Origin: Hyphomicrobiales bacterium
GTDB lineage: Bacteria > Pseudomonadota > Alphaproteobacteria > Rhizobiales > WTKA01
Assembly: GCA_011524605.1 (NCBI GenBank)
Contig: WTKA01000060.1
Span: 7,415-43,406, forward strand
DNA length: 35,992 bases
Direction: 5' to 3'
Shown here: positions 17,970 through 28,873 of the stretch, piece by piece
How the letters are laid out: each line of letters begins with the position of its first letter
How positions within the stretch are numbered: position 1 is the stretch's first letter
Position numbers and translations under genes: made by a program
The notes under the pieces: model-generated
Told to the model about the DNA's origin: nothing
Database searches by the model: none
What the model saw: only the letters and a program-made list of their open reading frames with translations

Positions 17970-19544
17970 ATGACAAATATAAACACATCTTCACAGAACA
18001 CAAAAATGCAAGATATTATAATTTTCGATACGACTTTGCGTGATGGCGAGCAATCTCCTGGCGCTACCATGACATTAGAAGAAAAGCTTCAAGTAGCGGA
18101 ACTTTTAGATGATATGGGTGTGAATATCATTGAAGCAGGCTTCCCAATTGCTTCTGAAGGAGACTTTGAAGCTGTATCAAAGATTGCAGAACGATCAAAA
18201 AATGCTGTCATTGCAGGTTTAGCACGTGCAATATCTGGGGATATTGACCGCGCTGGCGAAGCCGTCCGCAAAGCTGGACGCGGCCGCATTCATACTTTTG
18301 TTTCTACTTCTCCTATTCACTTGAAATATCAAATGAATAAAAGCGAAGATGAAGTCTTAGAGATTATTACAAAAACAGTCACTCAAGCTCGTAATTTAAT
18401 TGATGATGTTGAATGGTCGGCCATGGATGCTACAAGAACATCTTTGGAATATTTAACAAAAGCGGTAGATCGAGCAATAAAAGCAGGCGCAACAACGATT
18501 AATTTGCCTGACACTGTGGGCTATGCAACGCCCGATGAATATTGCAATATGTTCAAGGTCATTAGAGAAAATGTTACTGATTCTGACAAGGTTGTTTTTT
18601 CGACCCATTGTCACAATGATTTGGGTCTTGCTGTTGCAAATTCCCTTGCTGGCTTGCATGGCGGGGCAAGACAAATTGAGTGTACAATAAATGGCCTAGG
18701 CGAAAGAGCCGGCAATGCTGCATTAGAAGAAATTGTCATGGCGGTAAAAACGCGTAATGATATTTACAACATCCAAACGACTGTAGATGCAAAACAATTG
18801 ATGCGGGCTTCGAAACTTGTATCTGCCGTTTCGGCCTTTCCTGTGCAATATAATAAAGCGATTGTGGGTAAAAATGCTTTTGCCCATGAATCGGGTATTC
18901 ACCAAGATGGCATGCTAAAAGATGCATCAACTTATGAAATTATGACCCCTGAAAGCGTAGGTGTTCGCGAAACTTCTCTTGTTATGGGCAAGCATTCAGG
19001 ACGCCATGCTTTTAAAGACAAGCTTGCTGAGTTAGGTTATGAATTGGGCGACAACGCCTTTTTAGACGCCTTTAAACGCTTTAAAGATTTGGCTGATCGC
19101 AAAAAAAATGTTTATGACGAAGATATCGAAGCTTTAGTTGATCAAACAGGATCATCTGAAAGTGAAGCCATTTCTGTTGAAGCTTTAACAGTGATTGCAG
19201 GAACCGGCGGCATACAAAAAGCATCAATCACCTTGAATGTCGAAGGCGAGCATATTAGCAAAGAAGCGAGCGGCGACGGCCCTGTAGATAGCCTATTTAA
19301 TGCTATCAAGGAGATTGTTGGTGATACGCAACATCTTGTTCTCTATCAGGTTCATGCGGTTACTGCAGGAACAGATGCACAGGCCGAAGTCTCCGTTCGT
19401 CTTGAAGAAGATGGTAAAATTGCGACAGGACGAGCAGCCGATACAGACACTTTGGTTGCCTCAGCTCGTGCTTATATTAGCGCATTTAACAAGCTTAATG
19501 TTAAACGCAATAGACAAGCAGAAAATACGATTGCTGCTGAATAA
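17970..19544 (+). CDS. leuA: 2-isopropylmalate synthase
   Basis: IIFDTTLRDGEQSPGATMTLEEKL, STHCHNDLGLAVANSLAG, GERAGNAALEEIVMAV, and C-terminal LeuA dimer/regulatory domain. Confidence 0.97.
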   Translation: MTNINTSSQNTKMQDIIIFDTTLRDGEQSPGATMTLEEKLQVAELLDDMGVNIIEAGFPIASEGDFEAVSKIAERSKNAVIAGLARAISGDIDRAGEAVRKAGRGRIHTFVSTSPIHLKYQMNKSEDEVLEIITKTVTQARNLIDDVEWSAMDATRTSLEYLTKAVDRAIKAGATTINLPDTVGYATPDEYCNMFKVIRENVTDSDKVVFSTHCHNDLGLAVANSLAGLHGGARQIECTINGLGERAGNAALEEIVMAVKTRNDIYNIQTTVDAKQLMRASKLVSAVSAFPVQYNKAIVGKNAFAHESGIHQDGMLKDASTYEIMTPESVGVRETSLVMGKHSGRHAFKDKLAELGYELGDNAFLDAFKRFKDLADRKKNVYDEDIEALVDQTGSSESEAISVEALTVIAGTGGIQKASITLNVEGEHISKEASGDGPVDSLFNAIKEIVGDTQHLVLYQVHAVTAGTDAQAEVSVRLEEDGKIATGRAADTDTLVASARAYISAFNKLNVKRNRQAENTIAAE

Positions 19545-19570
19545 AATACTTAAATAGACAAGGGAAGACC

Positions 19571-20806
19571 ATGAAGGGGACTATAGTGATTGGGGCGGGT
19601 CAAGCCGCTTGCGAAACCATCTTCACCCTTCGTGCTCAAGGCTATAACAAACCGATCACATTGATTGGTAAGGAGCGCTATCTCCCCTATCAAAGACCCC
19701 CCTTGTCTAAAGCCTATTTATTGGGTGATTATGATCAACAGCGATTATTTTTCAAAGCAGAAACGCTTTATGAGGATAAGCGAATTGATGTTCTGCTTGA
19801 TACTGAAGTGATAAACATAGACAGAGCAGCAAACCAGATCCAGCTCGGTGACGGAACATATATGGCTTATGAAAATCTTGTTATCGCAACAGGATCAAGA
19901 CCAAGACCTTTACCCATGGAAAATGGGGACAAATCGAACCTCTTCACGATTCGTAGCTTAGATGACATTGCACATATTAAGCCTTATATGCAGGCTGATA
20001 AAAAAGTTGTTATCGTTGGTGGCGGTTATATCGGCTTAGAATTTGCGTCAGTTGCACGTAAGTTTGGGTTAAAAGTAACATTAATTGAAAGAATGCCCCG
20101 AATATTAGCGCGTGTTGCTCGCCCAGAAACAGCAAAAACACTGCATGATACTCATCTTTCTCACGGCGTGGATATTCTCACAGATGTTGGTATTTCCAAC
20201 TTAAATGCAGTGGATGACAAAATAACGAGCGTCACTTTAACAAATGAGCAGGAATATGAGTGTGACTTTGTTGTTGTTGGCATTGGTGCCCTTGCTAATG
20301 ATGAATTAGCAAAAGAGGCTGGACTGGAAGTTAACAATGGTATTATCGTCAATGAGCAATGCCAAACATCTGATCCATCGATTTATGCAGCGGGGGATGT
20401 CACTCATTTTACCCATAATCGCTATGGCTCAATCAGGTTAGAATCAGTTGGCAACGCAATTGCGCAAGGTCAAATTGCTGCCAAAGCCATCTTAGGAGAT
20501 GAAAAAGCTTGCTATAATGCCATGCCTTGGTTCTGGTCTGATCAGTATGATGTAAAAATGCAATCTGTTGGGCTTGTGATGCATGATGATGTTGAAGTGA
20601 TCACACGCATTGGCGAGCGCAAAAATAGTTTTTCATACTGGGTATATGATAAAAACGGCCTTTTAAGCGTTGAAGCGATTAATGATGCAAAGGCTTATCT
20701 TATGGCTAAGCGCTGGTTAGAGGCTGGTCTTTCGCCTAATAAAAGTGAAATTGCTGATACACAAAGCAATCTAAAAAATATTACAACATCGCCAATCATG
20801 CTTTAG
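19571..20806 (+). CDS. FAD-dependent NAD(P)H oxidoreductase (ferredoxin reductase-like)
   Basis: GAGQAACETIFTLR, PYQRPPLSKAYL, VVIVGGGYIGLEFA, SIYAAGDV, C-terminal reductase domain (WFWSDQYDVKMQSVG). Confidence 0.9.
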   Translation: MKGTIVIGAGQAACETIFTLRAQGYNKPITLIGKERYLPYQRPPLSKAYLLGDYDQQRLFFKAETLYEDKRIDVLLDTEVINIDRAANQIQLGDGTYMAYENLVIATGSRPRPLPMENGDKSNLFTIRSLDDIAHIKPYMQADKKVVIVGGGYIGLEFASVARKFGLKVTLIERMPRILARVARPETAKTLHDTHLSHGVDILTDVGISNLNAVDDKITSVTLTNEQEYECDFVVVGIGALANDELAKEAGLEVNNGIIVNEQCQTSDPSIYAAGDVTHFTHNRYGSIRLESVGNAIAQGQIAAKAILGDEKACYNAMPWFWSDQYDVKMQSVGLVMHDDVEVITRIGERKNSFSYWVYDKNGLLSVEAINDAKAYLMAKRWLEAGLSPNKSEIADTQSNLKNITTSPIML

Positions 20807-20880
20807 ATTTATACTAAAATGACAATAAAACCTTCAAAATGTCGTAATTAAGGCATATATTCCTTAGTAATTTTATATAT

Positions 20881-22224
20881 ATGAGGGTTATTATGTCTAA
20901 TAATCAAGAGCATACAGATACAAATCAATCCCTTACTATTAATACTGATTCCAGCTCAGTTGAGCAAAGCAAACAAGAGCCTGAGATTATTCCACCCCGA
21001 AAAACAATTATCGAAAAAAGAAAATCAGGCGGCGGCTTTTGGAAAATGCTAACAATAATCGCCCTATGCTTCGTACTAACTTCTGTTGGCAGCAGTTTTT
21101 ATGCTAGCTATAAAAGAGATGCTGAATATAGCCTATCAACACATATTGATCGTACCGCTATGAAGCTTTTTAGTGATCGTCAACTAGAAGATAATGAAGT
21201 CGCTCTGATTTTAAAGTCTCAGGATGGAAAGCTACTAAAACTAGTCGTAGAAAAAAATGAAGCGGATCAATTTATCAACCAATCACTGAAAGATTTAGAA
21301 GAGCAGCGTGCTCTTATTAAACAGCAAATTAGCGATGATGTGAAAAACATGTTTTCCCTCGCTTTTGCTGACCAACAAGAAGATATTGAAAAATATGCCG
21401 ATTGGTTTTTTGAATGGAAGCGTTCCTATATCATTTTGAAAGAAACACTAACCTCAACTGCAACGCATATTGTGGAAGTTGGAGAAGTTGAAACGCTCAA
21501 TGTTGCTGTTGAACGTGATCTAAAAAACTATTTCATGACCCATTATCAAGCCCGGGTTCTCAAACCAGAGCTACGCGACCCTGTGATTACAGCTGCCTTT
21601 CAGAAAATAGCCGAACGCGCCCACAACAGCTACCGTTCAATGGTAGCGCAAAATGATTTGAAATTACAGCTTTTCTTACAACGCCACACAAATCACTTGC
21701 AAGAAATCAGCCTATCAAAAACAGAGCAAGCGATTATGATTGATTGGGATGCACAAAAATGGAAAGCTCCCTCTTATTTGCTTGAAGATCGGGCTATGGA
21801 TGCCGTGCAAGGGTTTGGCATTATTGCCGTTTCAGGTGTGGCAGGTAGAGCAACATTAGCACCAGTAATACGGGCGGCATCCTCTAGAGCTATTGGTGCT
21901 TTATCCACACGATTTGCTTCTGCAATTAGCACAGAGGTTATTTTTGGTGCTAAAGGCGCTGTTGGCGGCAGTGCCGTCAACCCTGGTGGTGGCACAATCA
22001 TTGGGGCCATTTTGGGCGTCGGCATTGGATTATTCGTTGATTATCTCGTTAATGAAGCACAAGAGAGCATCAAAAGAGATGATTTTGTCAAAGCAAATAC
22101 ACAAGCCTTAGAAGCAACGAAAGCGCTTTGGGAAAATAAACTTTCTGAGGGCTTGCATAATGCGGTGGATATCTGGTTTGATGATACAAGGATTGCCATT
22201 GTCAAAAGCCAAACAGAAACATAA
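20881..22224 (+). CDS. Uncharacterised membrane protein with Gly-rich C-terminal TM segment
   Basis: N-terminal TM (MLTIIALCFVLTSVGSSFYA), long helical middle, C-terminal GGGTIIGAILGVGIGLFVDYLV. No family recognised. Probable start at the second Met (MSNNQEH). Confidence 0.7.
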   Translation: MRVIMSNNQEHTDTNQSLTINTDSSSVEQSKQEPEIIPPRKTIIEKRKSGGGFWKMLTIIALCFVLTSVGSSFYASYKRDAEYSLSTHIDRTAMKLFSDRQLEDNEVALILKSQDGKLLKLVVEKNEADQFINQSLKDLEEQRALIKQQISDDVKNMFSLAFADQQEDIEKYADWFFEWKRSYIILKETLTSTATHIVEVGEVETLNVAVERDLKNYFMTHYQARVLKPELRDPVITAAFQKIAERAHNSYRSMVAQNDLKLQLFLQRHTNHLQEISLSKTEQAIMIDWDAQKWKAPSYLLEDRAMDAVQGFGIIAVSGVAGRATLAPVIRAASSRAIGALSTRFASAISTEVIFGAKGAVGGSAVNPGGGTIIGAILGVGIGLFVDYLVNEAQESIKRDDFVKANTQALEATKALWENKLSEGLHNAVDIWFDDTRIAIVKSQTET

Positions 22225-22245
22225 CTTTTAAAATAGGAGCATAGA

Positions 22246-22707
22246 ATGATTTTTAAAGCACTGAAAACAGTCGCAATTATAAGTGTATTATCCCTTTCAA
22301 ACCTCAGTGCAATCGCTCATGACGGTGTTGAAATGGGCAGTGAAATGTCAGCACGCCACTATGTCATGAAGTCAGTCGCTTCTGCTGCATCTGTCGCAGT
22401 TCCCATGTTGAAGGGAGGAGAATTTGATAAAAATGCAGCGACTTTAGCAGCTGCGAGTATGGCTGCAGCCGGCAATGCTTTTCCCTATTTATTCACAAAT
22501 GAAGATGCAGGCTCTGAAGGCACAAAAGCAAGCGCAAATATTTGGTCTGATAAAGCAGGGTTTGATTCTATTTCATTACAAATGGCAAATGCGGGTCATG
22601 ACGCTTATGTGGCCGCAAAAGCAGGTGATGAAGAAGGGTTTAAAGCTGCATTTGGTCAAGCGATGAAAACTTGCCGTGCTTGTCACTCTAAATATCGTGA
22701 GAAATAA
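22246..22707 (+). CDS. Class II cytochrome c (cytochrome c'/c556-like)
   Basis: Signal peptide, four-helix-like sequence, C-terminal CRACHSKYREK heme motif. Confidence 0.9.
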   Translation: MIFKALKTVAIISVLSLSNLSAIAHDGVEMGSEMSARHYVMKSVASAASVAVPMLKGGEFDKNAATLAAASMAAAGNAFPYLFTNEDAGSEGTKASANIWSDKAGFDSISLQMANAGHDAYVAAKAGDEEGFKAAFGQAMKTCRACHSKYREK

Positions 22708-22734
22708 TAATAAATATAAAGGCTAAAAGATCGT

Positions 22735-23640
22735 ATGAAAAAAGCATTTTTACATTATTTGATTTCCTCATGCTTTTTATTAGCCTGTTGTATAACGCTT
22801 ATAGTTTGGCCTTGGCGCAGCATTTCAGAAAAAGATTTTGAAGGGCTAAAAGCGAATATTGAAAATGGAGCTTATATTTATAATGCAGCTGGCTGCCATT
22901 CGTGCCATTTAGATGAAAATAAGAGCGAAGACCCACATTTACTCGCTGGCGGCCATATTTTAAAATCTGATTTTGGCAACTTCATAGTCCCCAACATCTC
23001 CCCACACCCGATAGCAGGCATTGGTAATTGGACAAGGTTAGAATTTGCAACAGCACTTGTTGATGGCGTCTCCCCGAAGGGACAGCATTACTACCCCGCT
23101 TTTCCCTATACGTCTTATGCCCAAATGAGTAAGCAAGATATTGTGGATCTATTTGCCTATATCAAAACTTTGCCTGAAATTTCCACGCCTACCCCCTCCT
23201 CTGATATTAAGTTCCCATTCAATATCCGCTTAGGATTAGGGCCATGGAAATTATTTTTCCATTCTAAACAAGGTCGAAATAGTGGCTTGAATAATGAGAT
23301 TAGCTTAGAGCGTGGCGCTTATATTGTTGAAGCTTTAGCTCATTGCGGAGAATGCCATACACCACGGAGTGTAAACGGATCGCTTATTCATAATAAAGCC
23401 TATTCAGGCGTAAATTCTGCACAGGGAAGAGGCGCAATCCCTAATATCACTCCCCACGAGAATGGCATTGGTTCTTGGAGTGAAGAAGAGATTGTAGAAT
23501 ATCTAGCTTCTGGATTTACACCAGAATTTGACTCAGCAGGAGGCAATATGGCTTCAGTTATTGAGAAAACATCTAAACTGACTGAAGAAGATATAAAATC
23601 CATCGCCCTTTATTTAAAGTCATTACGCCCCCTGCCCTAG
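22735..23640 (+). CDS. Membrane-anchored diheme cytochrome c
   Basis: N-terminal TM and two heme motifs, CHSCH and CGECH, each in a cytochrome c domain. Confidence 0.92.
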   Translation: MKKAFLHYLISSCFLLACCITLIVWPWRSISEKDFEGLKANIENGAYIYNAAGCHSCHLDENKSEDPHLLAGGHILKSDFGNFIVPNISPHPIAGIGNWTRLEFATALVDGVSPKGQHYYPAFPYTSYAQMSKQDIVDLFAYIKTLPEISTPTPSSDIKFPFNIRLGLGPWKLFFHSKQGRNSGLNNEISLERGAYIVEALAHCGECHTPRSVNGSLIHNKAYSGVNSAQGRGAIPNITPHENGIGSWSEEEIVEYLASGFTPEFDSAGGNMASVIEKTSKLTEEDIKSIALYLKSLRPLP

Positions 23641-23656
23641 GTAATTTTCATTACAC

Positions 23657-23690
23657 TTTACAACTATATCTTAAATTGTAAAATTTTTTA
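23657..23690 (+). terminator. Possible weak Rho-independent terminator after the diheme cytochrome gene
   Basis: TTTACAA (23657-23663) / TTGTAAA (23676-23682) followed by ATTTTTTA; stem is A/T-rich. Confidence 0.4.
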
Positions 23691-23952
23691 TTAAGTTATA
23701 TTATAAATCGATACTAACTAATTTATATCGCCTTAAGGGGGAGTTGAACTAAGGGTGGAAACTCGGTTTTCAATCAACAAGAGCCAAGACTCTCTTCAAT
23801 AATTGAGTTCATATCTTAAATCATCAAAGCTATATTTAAGCAGAGCGAAAATTTTTCAGATTCTCTAATTGGGATATAATAATTAATACAATTTTTATAA
23901 CTTTCCTTTTATTTCTGAACAGCCAAATCCAATTCAATTCTTAGGGGTAATT

Positions 23953-25224
23953 ATGGTCTATAAGCTAAAAAAAAATATTATTACAATCATCTTAGTGATC
24001 TTATCAACGCAAATAGCCAATGCCAAAACTATTAAAATATTAGCAACATCAAATTGGGTTAGTGAAGCTGAATTAGAGCTTAGCAAAAAATTTGAAGAAG
24101 AAACGGGTATAAAGGTCGAATATGAGCTGATAAAAGCAAGTGACTATCGCGATACCCTCACTTACTATTTAAACGTCGGAGACACTCCTGATATATTTAT
24201 GGGACAAAGCGGGTATAGTGATCTTCTTTCCTATGATATTAAAGAGACAGCACTTGATTTAAGCAACCAAAAATGGGCTTCTAGACTTGATCCATTAGTT
24301 GCTGAAACTTCAAGTCTAGATGGCACATTGTATGGGCTTACCTATTCCAATATTTCAGGATCCACAAGAGCGATAAATTATAATAAAACACTTTTTAAAA
24401 AATATAATGTAGATGCGCCAAAGTCTTTTAAAGAGTTAAAAAAAGCATGCGCAATATTTAATAAAGCTGGTATTCAACCAATTTACCAACCCTTTGCCGA
24501 CGTTTGGCATCAAGTATTAATGTTTGCTGAATTAGGTCCAAACTATGCAGCGAAAACACCTGATCTTGCTAAAACACTCAATCAGAACAAAGCAACATTT
24601 CTAGAAAATCAGGCGATGCTGAAAGCATTATACCAGATTGTTGATCTTTACAAAGCGGACTGCTTTGGGAAAACAGCATTAACGGATAGTAATGCGGATT
24701 TACCTAAAGCCTTTGCACAAGGTGATGTTGCGATGGCTTTTACCACCATAACATTTTATAACTCTTTGAAACAGCTAGATGCTAATTTTGATATTAATAG
24801 CATTGGGCTTTTTACGCATCCCCTAGGCGATAATAAACATCTCGGCATCAACCCTGCAGGACCAACAAAATTTGTCTATGCATATGGAGAAAATCAAAAA
24901 GAGGCGTTGCACTATCTTGATTTTTTGACTTCTAAAAATAATATGGAAACTGTTCTATCTCATCCAAAGGGCAAAAAAAGCTTGCCTCTTATAAATATTA
25001 AGCCCAATTTCCCGCAATATGTTATCGATTTTTTAGATGAATATCGTGAAAAAAATGGGATTGTTTTGCAAACAGCAATTAATTATATCAATCCACAATG
25101 GATGGATATTGGCGCTGATATATCTAAGATGGTTCAAGGCAATATTACGCCAGAAACAGTGTTAAGAAATATAGATATTCGCCGCGCTACCGCGGCCATA
25201 GAAGCTGGCGATCCTGCATGGTAA
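23953..25224 (+). CDS. Extracellular solute-binding protein (sugar ABC transporter type)
   Basis: Signal peptide; family 1 SBP features (ELSKKFEEETGIKVEYELIKASDYRDTLTYYLNVGDTPDIFMGQ). Confidence 0.88.
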   Translation: MVYKLKKNIITIILVILSTQIANAKTIKILATSNWVSEAELELSKKFEEETGIKVEYELIKASDYRDTLTYYLNVGDTPDIFMGQSGYSDLLSYDIKETALDLSNQKWASRLDPLVAETSSLDGTLYGLTYSNISGSTRAINYNKTLFKKYNVDAPKSFKELKKACAIFNKAGIQPIYQPFADVWHQVLMFAELGPNYAAKTPDLAKTLNQNKATFLENQAMLKALYQIVDLYKADCFGKTALTDSNADLPKAFAQGDVAMAFTTITFYNSLKQLDANFDINSIGLFTHPLGDNKHLGINPAGPTKFVYAYGENQKEALHYLDFLTSKNNMETVLSHPKGKKSLPLINIKPNFPQYVIDFLDEYREKNGIVLQTAINYINPQWMDIGADISKMVQGNITPETVLRNIDIRRATAAIEAGDPAW

Positions 25225-25301
25225 TTATTTTGGCAATTTATTTACTCTCACATCAGCAATCTTTGTGAAAGAAATAGTCGCAAAAAAGACGATAGTTTTT
25301 A

Positions 25302-25341
25302 TAAAAAAATAGCGAGATAAGACAATTTTCTAATCTCGCTA
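25302..25341 (-). terminator. Rho-independent terminator for the aminotransferase gene
   Basis: TAGCGAGAT / ATCTCGCTA perfect 9-bp stem (25310-25318 / 25333-25341), followed on the minus strand by TTTTTTTAT. Confidence 0.8.
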
Positions 25342-25375
25342 CTTGTAATTCTGGGAAATCAAAATACAAAAAACA

Positions 25376-26581
<1,206 letters not shown>

Positions 26582-26686
26582 TTACTCCTGCTTTTTTATA
26601 TTCATGTTGATGCTTATAAGACTTTGCTTGCTAAATGCAATATTTCATAGCAAAAAAGGGAGGATTATCTTTGGAAGAGCCTTCTC

Positions 26687-27313
26687 ATGAACACATTATA
26701 TTCCATGCAAAATTCTGGAAATAGCTATAAATGCCGCCTCATTTCAGCGCTAACACAGCAAGATTTAAACGTGATCAATGTAGACCCGAAACGCGGAGAT
26801 ACGCGGAGTGAAAGCTATTTAAAGCTTAATACTCTGGGCAAAGCGCCGATTTTAATAACGCAAAATAATGCAATTATTTCAGAGTCTAATGCGATTTTAT
26901 TTTACCTTGCTCAAAGCACGAGCTTTTGGCCGGAAGATGTTGTTTTACAAACAAAAACATTATCTTGGATGTTTTTTGAGCAATATGATCATGAGCCAAG
27001 TATCGCGGTTCGCCAATCAGCCTTGATGCGCGGTGAAACGGATGAAGCCTTGCTTCAAAAACTTGAATATAAGGGTTATCGTGCCTTAGATAGAATGGAA
27101 GAGCATTTAAAAGACAATAGCTACTTTGGTGAAGAACAGCCTTCAATTGCTGATATTGCCCTATTCGCTTATACCCATAATGCCCATAAAGGCGGGTTTG
27201 ACCTTGACAAATATCCAGCTATCTTAAATTGGATAGAAGCAATTCAATCACTTGCACATTTTAAAAGCTATGAATGGCAAGCTGCTTTACATAAGGAATT
27301 CTCTAATTCATGA
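26687..27313 (+). CDS. Glutathione S-transferase family protein
   Basis: Thioredoxin-like N-domain (LGKAPILITQNNAIISESNAILFYLAQ) and C-domain (PSIADIALFAYTHNAHKGGFDL). Confidence 0.9.
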   Translation: MNTLYSMQNSGNSYKCRLISALTQQDLNVINVDPKRGDTRSESYLKLNTLGKAPILITQNNAIISESNAILFYLAQSTSFWPEDVVLQTKTLSWMFFEQYDHEPSIAVRQSALMRGETDEALLQKLEYKGYRALDRMEEHLKDNSYFGEEQPSIADIALFAYTHNAHKGGFDLDKYPAILNWIEAIQSLAHFKSYEWQAALHKEFSNS

Positions 27314-28200
27314 CACGACTTCAAGGTAGTTTTTGTCTATTTGGCACCTCTCTAATATGGGGAATGGCTTTTATAGCTCAATCAACAGGCATGGAATCCA
27401 TTGGGCCCTTCACCTTTATTGCCGTTCGCTTTTTGCTTGGCGCACTTGCCCTTTTGCCTTTTGCAATTTACCAATGGCGTCAACTTGATCAAAAAAATAA
27501 ACCTCAAGTCATAAGATGGTCTTTGATAGCAGGAAGCTTTTTATTTGCAGGAGCATGCGCCCAGCAAATTGGCCTCCTAAGTACAAGCGTTACAAATTCA
27601 GGTTTTTTAACCTCTCTTTATGTGCCGTTAGTGCCTATTTTCATGCTCTTCTTATTCAGAACACCACCGCATATTATTGTTTGGCCTGCTGTTACTCTTA
27701 GTTTTTTAGGCACATTCTTAATTAGCGGCGGTGATATTATGCAGATAAACCGTGGTGATATGTGGCAAATCTTAGGCGCCTTCTTTTTCACAGGCCACAT
27801 TATCTCTCTTTCCTATGCGATGAAAGCATTGCCAAAAGCTGTTTTAATTTCTTGCGGACAATTCATTTTTGTTTTTATTGCAGCTGTCCCCCTAGCTTTT
27901 ACATTAGAGAGCCCTACTATTGATGGGGTTCTTAATTCTTGGCCAGAACTTGCGTTTACAGGATTTATATCCAGTGGCATTGCATTTTTATTGCAAATGG
28001 TTGGCCAAAAAGTTGTACCCCCTTCACAAGCGACTTTAATCATGGCGATGGAAGCTGTTTTTGCGGCTGTTTTTGCATGGTTAATCTTGTCAGAAGAATT
28101 GATGCCCATTGCTTATTTGGGATGTGGGCTTATTTTTGTAGCAACTTTACTGGTAGAAATTGTGCCTGAAATTTGGAAAAAAGATAGAGCCCATCAATAA
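27310..28200 (+). CDS. EamA/DMT family transporter
   Basis: About ten TM segments; FGTSLIWGMAFIAQ and QATLIMAMEAVFAAVFAWLILSEEL repeats. ATGA overlap with the GST gene. Confidence 0.9.
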   Translation: MTRLQGSFCLFGTSLIWGMAFIAQSTGMESIGPFTFIAVRFLLGALALLPFAIYQWRQLDQKNKPQVIRWSLIAGSFLFAGACAQQIGLLSTSVTNSGFLTSLYVPLVPIFMLFLFRTPPHIIVWPAVTLSFLGTFLISGGDIMQINRGDMWQILGAFFFTGHIISLSYAMKALPKAVLISCGQFIFVFIAAVPLAFTLESPTIDGVLNSWPELAFTGFISSGIAFLLQMVGQKVVPPSQATLIMAMEAVFAAVFAWLILSEELMPIAYLGCGLIFVATLLVEIVPEIWKKDRAHQ

Positions 28201-28213
28201 TCTGAAATAGAAA

Positions 28214-28762
28214 ATGGAATATCAAATGAAAATCACATGTTTAGCTGGATCTATTCGGGCAAGCTCATTTAATAATGTAGCAGTAAAGTCATTTGCCTTT
28301 ATTGCTGAAGAAGCTGGACATGAATGTGATATTATTGATCTTAGTGATTATCCCCTCCCCTTATTCAATCAAGATGAAGAGGAAGAGAGCATCATTGCAA
28401 TAGCTCAGAAATTAGCTGATCGGTTAAATAATAGTGATGCTGTTTTCATCTCTTCTCCAGAATATAATGGCTCTGTTTCCCCCTTATTAAAAAACACCCT
28501 TGATTGGATGTCACGGACCCCAAACAAACCATATCAAAACAAAATATTCGCTATTGGTGCAGCTTCTCCAGGCGCATTAGGCGGTATACGGGGTCTCGCT
28601 CATTTGCGCGATATTCTCACTAGCGTTGGGGCTATTGTTATTCCTAAAATGTTGACGATAGGCGGTATTCAAAATTTAATGGATGAACAGGGTCTTGCTG
28701 TTCAAGAACGCCAAAAAAATCAAGTGGAGAGCATGTTAGATTCTATTGAAAAACTGCTATAG
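28214..28762 (+). CDS. NADPH-dependent FMN reductase
   Basis: LAGSIRASSFNNVAV, SPEYNGSVSPLLKNTLDWMSR. Confidence 0.92.
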   Translation: MEYQMKITCLAGSIRASSFNNVAVKSFAFIAEEAGHECDIIDLSDYPLPLFNQDEEEESIIAIAQKLADRLNNSDAVFISSPEYNGSVSPLLKNTLDWMSRTPNKPYQNKIFAIGAASPGALGGIRGLAHLRDILTSVGAIVIPKMLTIGGIQNLMDEQGLAVQERQKNQVESMLDSIEKLL

Positions 28763-28774
28763 GCTATTATAGTT

Positions 28775-28826
28775 GTAATAAGGTTATTCTTGATTCCAAT
28801 ACTGAAAATTGGATTAACCTTGTTAC
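28775..28826. repeat. Long imperfect intergenic palindrome
   Basis: GTAATAAGGTTA (28775-28786) / TAACCTTGTTAC (28815-28826), 11/12 plus G-T wobble, enclosing TCCAAT / ATTGGA. Confidence 0.65.
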
Positions 28827-28873
28827 ACCAAATTATCGCCTAAAATATTTTATAGCATTAAAAAGAGTTTGCA

